The notes under the pieces: model-generated
The model's input: the letters and a program-made list of their open reading frames with translations, nothing else
The model's database searches: none
What the model was told of the DNA's origin: nothing
DNA from: Nitrosomonas sp.
GTDB lineage: Bacteria > Pseudomonadota > Gammaproteobacteria > Burkholderiales > Nitrosomonadaceae
Assembly (NCBI RefSeq): GCF_019752095.1
Contig: NZ_JAIEMO010000044.1
Span: 1-61,672, forward strand
Direction of reading: 5' to 3'
DNA: 61,672 bases
In this document: positions 9,549 through 17,984 of the stretch, piece by piece
How the letters are laid out: every line of letters begins with the position of its first letter
Position numbering within the stretch: position 1 is the stretch's first letter
Made by a program: the position numbers and the translations under genes

Positions 9549-10472
9549 TCAACTCGGCTTTCTCAGAAATTTGGCTGGATTTTGCGGTTTATCCTTGTGA
9601 CGAATCTCAAAATGCAAATGTGGTCCGGTAGAACGTCCTGTACTGCCAACTTCAGCTATTTTTTGGCCCTGCAATACAACTTCCCCAAGCTTTACTATTC
9701 GCTTTGATGCGTGTGCATATCGACTCACCAAATCATCGCCATGATCAATCTCAACCATATTACCATACTCAGGATGACGATCCGAATAGATCACTACTCC
9801 ACTCGCAGAAGCCTTTATCGGCGTACCTGTTTTTGCCGCAAAATCTACACCTTCATGAAATGCTCTCTTCCCGGTAAAAGGATCAATCCGATAACCAAAA
9901 CCAGAAGAATGCCAACTTGTTTCAACCGGCATCTCAGAAGGTAAAACAAATTTAGTTATCCTGCCATAACGCAATAATGAATCGAGAGCCCCGAGCTTAT
10001 CGGCTCTTTCGTCAAGCATACTGGACAATTCCTGAAGCATGTCGTCAAACTCCCCAACCGTTAACTGGTCCGCTGAAAGATCGAGACTACTCCTTGGTCC
10101 GCCTTGCCCCGGTGCCTCTTTAAACAAAAAGTCACGTGATTTGATTCCTGAAGATTCCGCTAAACGTTCACCCAAGGCATCTAGGCGAATTAATTGTGCT
10201 TGCATATGTCCAACTTTACTGGCCATAATATTGAGATTATCTTGCAGATGGGCTTGAATTTTCTGATGTTTTTCTTCTTGCGGATTAACCAAAACTGCTC
10301 TTAATAATGGAGCATCAATTTTGTCAGCGTAACGCAGCGAAACAAAATTCAGACCCAGAGCCACTATCACAACTATGATAGAAAAAATACCTAACAATAA
10401 TATAATAAGTGGTCGGGTGAGTGTCAGCTTGCGCGCACGCTCGGTATTACTAGAAATAAAAATAATATTCAT
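9549..10472 (-). CDS. M23 (LytM-type) peptidase, membrane-anchored
   Basis: 307 residues. An N-terminal membrane helix (about residues 22-46, IILLLGIFSIIVVIVALGLN) is followed by a predicted coiled-coil region (about 75-170), then a LytM domain. The metal-binding and active-site motifs are intact: FHEGVDFAA near 207 (HxxxD) and GPHLHFEIR near 284 (HxH). The catalytic-type zinc ligands suggest active cleavage of peptidoglycan cross-links or activation of an amidase. It lies just upstream of secA and is divergent from dciA, with only 33 bases between the two start codons, so those 33 bases plus coding sequence must hold two promoters. Confidence 0.9.
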   Translation of the reverse strand: MNIIFISSNTERARKLTLTRPLIILLLGIFSIIVVIVALGLNFVSLRYADKIDAPLLRAVLVNPQEEKHQKIQAHLQDNLNIMASKVGHMQAQLIRLDALGERLAESSGIKSRDFLFKEAPGQGGPRSSLDLSADQLTVGEFDDMLQELSSMLDERADKLGALDSLLRYGRITKFVLPSEMPVETSWHSSGFGYRIDPFTGKRAFHEGVDFAAKTGTPIKASASGVVIYSDRHPEYGNMVEIDHGDDLVSRYAHASKRIVKLGEVVLQGQKIAEVGSTGRSTGPHLHFEIRHKDKPQNPAKFLRKPS

Positions 10473-10505
10473 GCTTTATTCTCACAGGGTATTTCTTAAA
10501 TAACC

Positions 10506-10997
10506 ATGTTCCCTCTTAAAGTCGATTCATATCTTGATCTTCTGAGCAAAACACCCGAATACGCGAGTTTGCTTTCATCGGCACGTCAATTGCATGAAGC
10601 TCAATCAACATTCTTTAAATTCATCCCAGTGCAGCTAAGACAGTATTGTCGTATGGGTCGAATTTTGAACGGCAAGTTGACCATCCTGGTGGAAAATGGC
10701 GCAATTGCTTCAAAGATCAAGCAAATTTCGCCATCGTTACTAGTTGAACTGCAACAGCGTGGTTGGGAAGTTACTGCATTTCAAATATTGGTGCAAGCAC
10801 ATAACTCAACCGGAAACTCAAGACCATTTAAAAAGCAAGGACATAGTAAAAGAAAATTGAAATTAAGTCAGACTGGCAAAGAATGTTTAAGTCAGCTTGC
10901 TGCTACAATGCCGGATTCTGAACTCAGAAACACCATAGAACTTTTCGTAGAAAAACACCAGAACGATCCAATTGATCACAATGCTCCAGAAACGTGA
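10506..10997 (+). CDS. DUF721/DciA-family protein
   Basis: 163 residues. Residues 5-105 match the DUF721 (DciA) domain: basic and hydrophobic, with GRILNGKLTILVENGAIASKIKQI and ELQQRGWEVTAFQILVQ. A basic linker (KKQGHSKRKLKLSQ) and an acidic tail follow. DciA proteins interact with the replicative helicase DnaB and aid its loading; they replace DnaC in most bacteria. DUF721 genes are commonly found near secA, as here. Assignment to the DUF721 family is good; the helicase-loader role is by family inference. The upstream ribosome binding site is weak. Confidence 0.75.
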   Translation: MFPLKVDSYLDLLSKTPEYASLLSSARQLHEAQSTFFKFIPVQLRQYCRMGRILNGKLTILVENGAIASKIKQISPSLLVELQQRGWEVTAFQILVQAHNSTGNSRPFKKQGHSKRKLKLSQTGKECLSQLAATMPDSELRNTIELFVEKHQNDPIDHNAPET

Positions 10998-11297
10998 CAC
11001 GAACAATGAGTCTCGCTCCAAAAAGCGAAGTTCTTATTTTTGATATCGATCAGTTTATCAATTACCTAATTCCATCAGCATTCAAGATAAATTGGCACCA
11101 TTCTTATCCATGATTGTCTACTTCATTTTTATTTTCTGTAACTGTCTCGTATATAATGCAGAAATACTAAACAGGTTTATGCATGACAAAACAATTTGTT
11201 CTCAATTGTCTGTTAAAGCCTTTATTTTTTCCGATGATGATTCAATCTCAATGCGTCAACTTAGTTCTAATTGTCCAGCTGACCGTATAAAAACCCT
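10998..11297. other. Intergenic region before the RNase II-like gene
   Basis: 300 bases. A 69-codon frame in it overlaps the next start and has no recognisable homology, so I do not call it. A TATAAT at 11152-11157 on the plus strand could be the -10 box for the downstream gene, about 140 bases from its ATG, but no good -35 is visible at the right spacing. Confidence 0.35.
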
Positions 11298-13154
11298 ATG
11301 AATGTTTTTTATGAAGAAGCCGGAACCTTCAAGATAGGAACCATACTGGCTGACAATAATACCTCGTTACAAATCGAGGCTATCCATGGCAAGCGTTCAA
11401 AGATTAAAGCCGCATCCGTATTATTCAAATTCGATACGCCACCGTTATCCGAATTCATGAATCATGTGCAGAAAATCATTGAAGAACTGGATCCAAATTT
11501 TCTTTGGGAATGCTGCGCACAGGAAGTTGAATTTGCCAGCGATACACTGGCTACTGATTACTTTGGACACTCACCCAATTCGATTGAGGCCGCCGCTACA
11601 CTGTTGCTACTTCAAAATGCTCCGATGTATTTTTACAAAAAGGGACAAGGACGCTACAAAGCAGCACCGCCCAGTGCACTCAAAGCAGCCCTCGCAAGCC
11701 TGGAGAAAAAACGACTGCAAGCGGAACAACAAGCGCTTTATGTTGAGCGACTTAAACAATTCATCCTACCCGAGGAATTTAAACCATATCTTCCACAATT
11801 ACTCTACAAACCAGAAAAAAACTCCATTGAGTGGAAGGCGCTAGAAGCAGTTTGCACCGAAACTAAGCTCACTCCTGTAAAGCTAATGGAAAAATGCGGT
11901 GCCATTCCGTGTTCACACGACTATCATTTCAATCAATTTATCTGGGAACATTTTCCTTCTGGGATCGGTTTTAGTGAATTAGATTCGCGGCTAACAGCCA
12001 GCAAAGTGTTCGACTTACCCTATACAGATGTGGCGGCATTCAGCATAGACGATGCTTCAACGACTGAAATTGATGATGCATTCTCTGTTACATCCTTGCC
12101 ATTGGGAAGTTTCCGCATTGGCATTCATATTGCCGCACCTGCCCTGGGAATTGATCCTGATTCCTCGCTTGATAAAACCGCTGCAACACGATTATCGACG
12201 GTATATTTGCCCGGAAACAAAATCACTATGTTACCGGAAGCAATAATCAATCATTTCACACTCGCGGAAAACACGGTATGCCCGGCACTTTCTTTATATT
12301 TAGACGTTTCTGATGATTTTACCGTCATCAAGACCGAAAGCCGAATTGAGAAAATAAAAATCAGCGCAAATTTGCGTCACCACGAATTGGAACAACACTT
12401 CAATGAAACTTCATTAAATAGAGACGATTTTCAACATACCTTTAGCCAGGAATTAGGTCTGCTATGGAAATTTGCCTGCAAAATGGAAAATCAGCGTGGT
12501 AAAGCCAACGATATTAATAACGATAAAATTGACTACAACTTTGAAATCAAAAACAATCGTGTCACAATCAACGAACGTAGGCGTGGATCTCCGATTGATA
12601 AAGTAGTGTCCGAGTTGATGATTTATGTCAATATGGAATGGGGTAAACAGCTGGCTGATGCAGGTATTACCGGCATTTTTCGCAGCCAAGCTAATGGAAA
12701 AGTCAGAATGAGCACCTCTCCCGCTCCACATCAAGGACTCGGGGTATCTCAATATGCCTGGAGCAGCTCTCCTATGAGGCGCTATGTGGATTTGATTAAC
12801 CAACGGCAAATTATTGCGCTGTTACGTAATGAAACTCCTTTTTACACCAAAGATAGCGACAAGCTTTTAATTGCGATGCGCGATTTTGAAATGATTTATG
12901 GCATTTATGGAGAATTTCAACGAGCCATGGAACGTTACTGGTGCATGCGCTGGCTGCTACAAGAAAAAATTCAAACCATCAATGCACAGGTTATTAAAGA
13001 AAACTTAGTGAAATTTGATCATATTCCTTTCGTCACACGGGTTCCTTCGCTACCGGAGATGGCACCAAACACTTACGTTAAACTTAAACTATCTGAAATA
13101 GATTTACTAGAACGAACTTTGCATGCAGAATTCATGCAAAAACAGGACGCATGA
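11298..13154 (+). CDS. RNase II/R-family (RNB domain) 3'-5' exoribonuclease
   Basis: 618 residues. The catalytic RNB domain begins around residue 240 with the signature AAFSIDDASTTEIDDAFSV, whose clustered aspartates bind magnesium. The later IFRSQANGK and YAWSSSPMRRYVDLINQRQ segments are the usual RNB core and catalytic arginine regions. The protein lacks a clear C-terminal S1 domain and is shorter than E. coli RNase R, nearer to RNase II in size. It would degrade single-stranded RNA in the cytoplasm. It is transcribed in the same direction as dciA and the following tonB gene (107-base gap). Family is certain; whether it should be named rnb is not. Confidence 0.9.
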   Translation: MNVFYEEAGTFKIGTILADNNTSLQIEAIHGKRSKIKAASVLFKFDTPPLSEFMNHVQKIIEELDPNFLWECCAQEVEFASDTLATDYFGHSPNSIEAAATLLLLQNAPMYFYKKGQGRYKAAPPSALKAALASLEKKRLQAEQQALYVERLKQFILPEEFKPYLPQLLYKPEKNSIEWKALEAVCTETKLTPVKLMEKCGAIPCSHDYHFNQFIWEHFPSGIGFSELDSRLTASKVFDLPYTDVAAFSIDDASTTEIDDAFSVTSLPLGSFRIGIHIAAPALGIDPDSSLDKTAATRLSTVYLPGNKITMLPEAIINHFTLAENTVCPALSLYLDVSDDFTVIKTESRIEKIKISANLRHHELEQHFNETSLNRDDFQHTFSQELGLLWKFACKMENQRGKANDINNDKIDYNFEIKNNRVTINERRRGSPIDKVVSELMIYVNMEWGKQLADAGITGIFRSQANGKVRMSTSPAPHQGLGVSQYAWSSSPMRRYVDLINQRQIIALLRNETPFYTKDSDKLLIAMRDFEMIYGIYGEFQRAMERYWCMRWLLQEKIQTINAQVIKENLVKFDHIPFVTRVPSLPEMAPNTYVKLKLSEIDLLERTLHAEFMQKQDA

Positions 13155-13261
13155 GATTCACTGATACGGGAATAAAATGAACCCTGTGATAAGCAAAAGA
13201 TTGTTGCCTAAAATACCGCAATCCCTAGAGATATTAGATTTAACTTTCAAGGTTTGACCCT

Positions 13262-14185
13262 TTGGCTGTGACCTTTCAAACACACGGAATCTCATCCATA
13301 GTAACGGGTGGCTATCAATTCTTGCAGACCAATCGCCTTTTTGCTGCGATGGTAGCTTCGCTACTGTTACACGTCATTATATTATTTGGAGTGACTTTTC
13401 AATTTCCGCCACCCCCAATAGACAAAATTGCATCCTCTCTTGAAGTTGTTTTAGTTAACAATAAAACTTTAAGCCAACCTAAAGAAAGTAAATTACTTGC
13501 GCAAGATAATCTGGATGGCGGTGGTAATACAGAAGATGATCGCAAAGCGAAAACACCCTTCCCGGTTCTACCGAAAAATAAGCCTATCCTGAATGAAAAA
13601 ATTGCGCAACAAAAGGTAAAACAACTGGAACAGGAAGCTAAGAAATTAATGGCCGCTGTCAGTGATATACCGCAAATCCAGGAACCTAGCACAGACGATA
13701 ATGAAAATGAGGACGAAAGCAAACCTGTCACCGCTGATGCTACTGAATTATTGCTGCGCAGCCTTGACATCGCTCGGCTCCGAGCACAAGTGGATGAAGA
13801 TCACGATAGCTATCAGAAACGCCCAAAGCGAAAATTTGTTGGTGCGCGCACTAGAGAATACCGCTTTGCGCGCTATGTTGAGGATTGGCGTTTGAAAGTC
13901 GAGCGTATCGGTAATTTGAATTACCCGGAAGCCGCCAGAAAAGAAAAGCTATATGGCAACTTACAACTCACGGTTGGAATCCGTGCAGACGGTAGTCTGG
14001 AATCAATTGAAGTTAACCGCTCTTCCGGAAAAAAAGTTCTCGATGAAGCCGCGATCAATATCGTAAGATTAGCTGGACAGAATGGATTCGCACCTTTTCC
14101 GCCCGATATTAGTCAAGATACGGACATTTTACATATTACCCGGACGTGGGTATTTGCATCCTCAGACACACTGCTGAGTCAATAA
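13262..14185 (+). CDS. TonB-family energy transducer
   Basis: 307 residues from a TTG start; a purine-rich CAAGG sits about nine bases upstream, and a GTG two codons later is an alternative. One membrane helix near the N-terminus (about 30-45, AMVASLLLHVIILFGVTF) is followed by PPPP and a long charged periplasmic linker. The C-terminal TonB domain (about 215-300) contains NYPEAARKEKLYGNLQLTVGI, DGSLESIEVNRSSG and LDEAAINIVRLA. It would couple the proton gradient to outer-membrane receptors. No exbBD partner lies nearby, so it must use one encoded elsewhere. Confidence 0.85.
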   Translation: MAVTFQTHGISSIVTGGYQFLQTNRLFAAMVASLLLHVIILFGVTFQFPPPPIDKIASSLEVVLVNNKTLSQPKESKLLAQDNLDGGGNTEDDRKAKTPFPVLPKNKPILNEKIAQQKVKQLEQEAKKLMAAVSDIPQIQEPSTDDNENEDESKPVTADATELLLRSLDIARLRAQVDEDHDSYQKRPKRKFVGARTREYRFARYVEDWRLKVERIGNLNYPEAARKEKLYGNLQLTVGIRADGSLESIEVNRSSGKKVLDEAAINIVRLAGQNGFAPFPPDISQDTDILHITRTWVFASSDTLLSQ

Positions 14186-14243
14186 TTTTTATTGAAACGG
14201 GAATTGATCTTTTTCTTCAAATTTAATTAAAGAGTTTTTACCT

Positions 14244-15062
14244 ATGCTCGATTTGTATGCTGTGATTGGCAATCCCGTCTCACATAGTAAATCACCACTG
14301 ATCCACACTGCTTTCGCACAACAAACCAATCAATCCATGCAATACGATGCACGTTTGGCTCCGCTCGATGGTTTCATGCTTGCTATAGAAAACTTCCGGC
14401 AACAAGACGGCAAAGGATTGAACGTCACCGTACCCTTCAAACTGGAAGCGCATCACCTATCCACCCACCTGACGGAGCGGGCAAAAATCGCGCAGGCAGT
14501 TAACACTCTTAAATTTGAAAATGACGAAATATTAGGTGATAACACGGATGGCGCCGGACTCATACGCGACATTGGATCGAATCTGGGCCTCTCTATTACA
14601 GCAAAACGCATACTGCTACTCGGTGCCGGGGGCGCTTCAAGAGGCGTTATTCTTCCATTGCTGCAGCAAAATCCCGCTTTACTGGCCATAGCTAACCGCA
14701 CACCGCACAAAGCTGAAGCATTACAACAACAGTTTATTTCGCATGGCCATATCGTGGCGGGTGATTTTATGGCTTTTTCAGATAAAAAATTCGACATCAT
14801 TATCAATGCCACTTCCGCCAGCCTGCACGATGCATTGCCGCAAATATCCGCGAGTGTTTTCTCGCATGCCGAGCTTGTCTACGATATGATGTACAGCCGT
14901 GAACTCACACGCTTCCTTAAATTTGCTCAACAAAACGGCGCGCAACAATTGGCCGACGGTATCGGTATGCTAGTCGAGCAAGCCGCTGAATCTTTCTTTA
15001 TCTGGCGCGGCATTAAACCTCAGACAAAACCAGTCATTACGATGCTGAAATCGCGTATGTAA
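14244..15062 (+). CDS. aroE: Shikimate dehydrogenase
   Basis: 272 residues. The substrate-binding N-terminal part contains IGNPVSHSKSPLIH and the catalytic lysine segment LNVTVPFKLEA. The NADP-binding Rossmann loop is LLLGAGGASRGVI, followed by NRTPHKAE, whose Asn-Arg-Thr favours NADPH. The C-terminus ends with ADGIGMLVEQAAESFFIWRG. It reduces 3-dehydroshikimate to shikimate in aromatic amino acid synthesis. It follows the tonB-like gene by 58 bases. Length and motifs are standard. Confidence 0.96.
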   Translation: MLDLYAVIGNPVSHSKSPLIHTAFAQQTNQSMQYDARLAPLDGFMLAIENFRQQDGKGLNVTVPFKLEAHHLSTHLTERAKIAQAVNTLKFENDEILGDNTDGAGLIRDIGSNLGLSITAKRILLLGAGGASRGVILPLLQQNPALLAIANRTPHKAEALQQQFISHGHIVAGDFMAFSDKKFDIIINATSASLHDALPQISASVFSHAELVYDMMYSRELTRFLKFAQQNGAQQLADGIGMLVEQAAESFFIWRGIKPQTKPVITMLKSRM

Positions 15063-15266
15063 AATCAATCCTAGCTGTTTCTTATAGTTATCAGTTGTAA
15101 TTTTATCAAACCGATTTAATTAACCGCAACGCCGATCAACAATTTTATGGTGCTGAGGTCGCAACGCGGTTTATACTCACCGGTCATCAAATTGCAAACT
15201 GTCCGGCGTATAAACAGTCTGAAATTATTTTCAATGAAAAGATTATCTTGCTAGCAAAAATCCGTT

Positions 15267-16709
15267 ATGACTGAAACGAACAATAACAACGATCAGGAAA
15301 GCCCCCCGACTCCGCTGCAACAAGCCTATTTTCTGTTACGTAAATACAAATTAGTCGAAGGCTTGGTTAATTTGCAAGATAGCTCAGATCAGTCGTTCAA
15401 CGAATCAGCAGTCCAAAAACAAAACCTAACCGAACTCCAGGACTTCCTGGATCAGCTCCATCCCGCTGATATCGCTAATGTTTTGGAAGCGCTACCGCTG
15501 GAAGATCGTCTGTTGATCTGGGGTATGATCAAAACTGATCGAGACGGCGAGGTATTACTGGAAACCTCCGATGCCGTTCGCGCCTCGTTGATCACTGATA
15601 TGGGCACTCAGGAATTAGTCGCTGCTACGGAATATCTGGATGCCGACGAGATTGCCGATCTTGCGCCTGACTTACCACAGGAAGTGATGGATGATGTTTT
15701 TCGTTCATTACCCATGGAAGAACGCGAGCAACTGCGTGCAGCCATGTCGTATCCGGAAGATTCCGTAGGCGCACTGATGGATTTTGATGTCATCACAATT
15801 CGGGAAGATGTGCGACTGGAAGTTGTTCTGCGCTATTTACGCCGGCTGGATGAAATGCCGGATCATACCGATCAACTATTCGTCGTAGACAGGAATGAAC
15901 AATTGAAAGGGGTATTGCTGATCAACCGACTAATCGTTAGTGACCCTGACATCCTGGTTGCCGAAGTGATGACCAATGAAATGATTAAACTGCGGCCAAA
16001 CGATATCGCGCAACAGGCTGCTAACGCGTTTGAACGCTATGATTTGGTTTCAGCCTCGGTGGTTGATGAAAACAACAAATTACTCGGCCGTGTCACTGTT
16101 AACGTAGTCATCGACTTCATTCGTGAAACAGCAGAAAACGAAGCGCTGAACTTAGCCGGCTTGAATGAAGAGGAAGACCTTTTTGCGCCGATTCTGAAAA
16201 GTGTCAAGAACCGTTGGGGCTGGTTGGCGATCAACCTGGTCACCGCTTTTATCGCATCACGGGTCATCGGTTTATTTGAAGACTCGATCGAAAAGTTAGT
16301 CGCCCTCGCCGCACTCATGCCGATCATCGCGGGCATTGGCGGTAACTCGGGCAACCAAACCATCACCATGATCGTACGCGCATTGGCACTGGACCAGATC
16401 AACACCAGTAGCGCCTGGAAATTAATCACCAAGGAAGTCGGTGTCAGCATCGTCAATGGCCTGCTATGGGGAACCGTTGTCGGCTTATTCACCTTTGCCA
16501 TTTACCAAAATGCCGAACTGGGTTTAGTGATGACGCTGGCCATGACACTCAACTTGCTGCTAGCCGCTTTATTAGGCGTAATAATACCATTGACCTTGCG
16601 CAAACTAGGCCGCGACCCAGCTTTAGGCTCCAGTGTGATGATCACTGCGGTGACAGACAGCGGCGGGTTTTTTATTTTTTTAGGTTTGGCAACCTTTTTC
16701 TTGCTATAA
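15267..16709 (+). CDS. mgtE: MgtE-family magnesium transporter
   Basis: 480 residues. The cytoplasmic N-domain (about 50-165) has the LHPADIANVLEALPLEDR repeat pattern, followed by tandem CBS domains (about 170-290, MTNEMIKLRPNDIAQQ). The membrane domain starts near 310 with five helices and contains the conserved PIIAGIGGNSGNQT stretch that lines the pore. Family members conduct Mg2+ inward and close when cytoplasmic Mg2+ binds between the N and CBS domains. No riboswitch structure is evident in the 204 bases upstream. The gene converges on the glycosyltransferase at 16721 with an 11-base gap. Confidence 0.95.
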   Translation: MTETNNNNDQESPPTPLQQAYFLLRKYKLVEGLVNLQDSSDQSFNESAVQKQNLTELQDFLDQLHPADIANVLEALPLEDRLLIWGMIKTDRDGEVLLETSDAVRASLITDMGTQELVAATEYLDADEIADLAPDLPQEVMDDVFRSLPMEEREQLRAAMSYPEDSVGALMDFDVITIREDVRLEVVLRYLRRLDEMPDHTDQLFVVDRNEQLKGVLLINRLIVSDPDILVAEVMTNEMIKLRPNDIAQQAANAFERYDLVSASVVDENNKLLGRVTVNVVIDFIRETAENEALNLAGLNEEEDLFAPILKSVKNRWGWLAINLVTAFIASRVIGLFEDSIEKLVALAALMPIIAGIGGNSGNQTITMIVRALALDQINTSSAWKLITKEVGVSIVNGLLWGTVVGLFTFAIYQNAELGLVMTLAMTLNLLLAALLGVIIPLTLRKLGRDPALGSSVMITAVTDSGGFFIFLGLATFFLL

Positions 16710-16720
16710 GTAAAACTAAC

Positions 16721-17977
16721 TTATCCAAGCAGCCGGCGTTTTAGACCGGCAATCCCCTCACTCTTAAGAACTTCCCAACTGCGCTTTCCTATCACCAAAC
16801 CCGTCTTAGGCTGGGATAGCGATTGACGGAGGATTCCGCCTAATTTTCCCCAATCGATATTGCTTGTGTTTCCACGAAACCCCGGAGTCAGTAACGATGA
16901 GAATTCTTTCATTGCCGCTTCACACTTCTTTTGATCGAAGAAATCTGGAAATTCCATTTTGCCTTGGGTATTCCACCAAGCCAAATAAGTAGTCGCATCG
17001 AAAGGGTTTGGAAATGCGCCTTGAAGATCAATTCTTTCGCGATAAACAAGACGCTGCGGCTTAGTGATCGGCGTTCCGTCCGTGTAGGAACCATAAGCCC
17101 AAGGCTCTTTTGCCAGCGGCTCATCAACCAGTCCTAAAATCTGCTTTGCATACCAATTAACAAGCTGATGTACAACCTGATTATTTCCGGCATTTTTGGC
17201 AGCCATAATCCGATGGGCACCACTGTCAAAACCGGTAAAATGATAGAATCCCAATGGCTCACCGTCAACAGTATAGCTGCCCGATGCAGACAAACCAAGC
17301 TTGCGAGTGGTCAGATTCCAAGTCGCAACGTTGTGACGACTAGATTTCATGATTGCAACACCATCAAAGAATGCAGGTACAAGATCGATCCATCGCTGAT
17401 CTGTAAAAAGCCCATTTGGAATATCAGCACGACAAAAATGATAAATACGCTGACTCCACCATTCTGCAAATTCGTGACCGACATCAGAAGCAGTAACAGC
17501 GATAAATCCAAGATTATAGATACCGTGCTTCAAACTACAGATTTCATTATCCATCACCGCGGAGAGCGTTTGCTCCGGTCGAGTCTGATGCGGCGTCAAA
17601 ACAATATTCGCAGTGTCTAATGCTGCGGTAATGTCATCAAGACGAGAAAATGCAACAGTATCCGGATCAAGGTAAATAACCTTTTGGCAGCCAGGCAGCT
17701 TAAGCAACCGTGCCAGCATAAATGGCTTGATAGCGGTTGCCAATTCTACGATCGTATGGCAAAACGCCCATCCGCGCCAATCAGGAATATCCAGTTCACT
17801 TGCAGGCCAAATCTCATCGAAAGGCTCTCGGCTGAGATCGATATCTGGCCTCGGTTCATCGGCAAGCGCCAAATGAAGCCGCCACTCCGGATGATGCTGC
17901 CGCAAGGATTGAAATAGCATGCGTACTTTTGGAATATAATTAAAAGCCGCGCTGGTGAATACGTGAACATTGGACAT
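16721..17977 (-). CDS. Glycosyltransferase (GT-A-like, DxD motif)
   Basis: 418 residues from the ATG at 17977, which has a GAGG six bases upstream and lies seven bases after the preceding stop; a longer TTG start overlaps that stop. N-terminal sequence VHVFTSAAFNYIPKVRML and the DPDT motif (residues 104-107, in VIYLDPDTVAF) indicate a nucleotide-sugar glycosyltransferase with a metal-binding DxD, similar in style to GT8-like enzymes. It is cytoplasmic, without membrane helices. It is the last gene of the Wzm/Wzt operon, so it probably adds a sugar to the exported polysaccharide. Donor and acceptor are unknown. Confidence 0.82.
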   Translation of the reverse strand: MSNVHVFTSAAFNYIPKVRMLFQSLRQHHPEWRLHLALADEPRPDIDLSREPFDEIWPASELDIPDWRGWAFCHTIVELATAIKPFMLARLLKLPGCQKVIYLDPDTVAFSRLDDITAALDTANIVLTPHQTRPEQTLSAVMDNEICSLKHGIYNLGFIAVTASDVGHEFAEWWSQRIYHFCRADIPNGLFTDQRWIDLVPAFFDGVAIMKSSRHNVATWNLTTRKLGLSASGSYTVDGEPLGFYHFTGFDSGAHRIMAAKNAGNNQVVHQLVNWYAKQILGLVDEPLAKEPWAYGSYTDGTPITKPQRLVYRERIDLQGAFPNPFDATTYLAWWNTQGKMEFPDFFDQKKCEAAMKEFSSLLTPGFRGNTSNIDWGKLGGILRQSLSQPKTGLVIGKRSWEVLKSEGIAGLKRRLLG

Positions 17978-17984
17978 GTGAACC

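Noticed and set aside
11092..11301. 69-residue frame before the RNase II-like gene
   Set aside because: Overlaps the ATG of the RNase gene and shows no homology; the region more likely holds the promoter.
15063..15266. Possible Mg2+-sensing riboswitch before mgtE
   Set aside because: No conserved M-box or other riboswitch pattern could be made out by eye; only short, weak pairings.
16733..16751. GCCGG/CCGGC hairpin at the convergent ends of mgtE and the glycosyltransferase
   Set aside because: Five base pairs only, inside the glycosyltransferase coding sequence and without a T-run; not called as a terminator.
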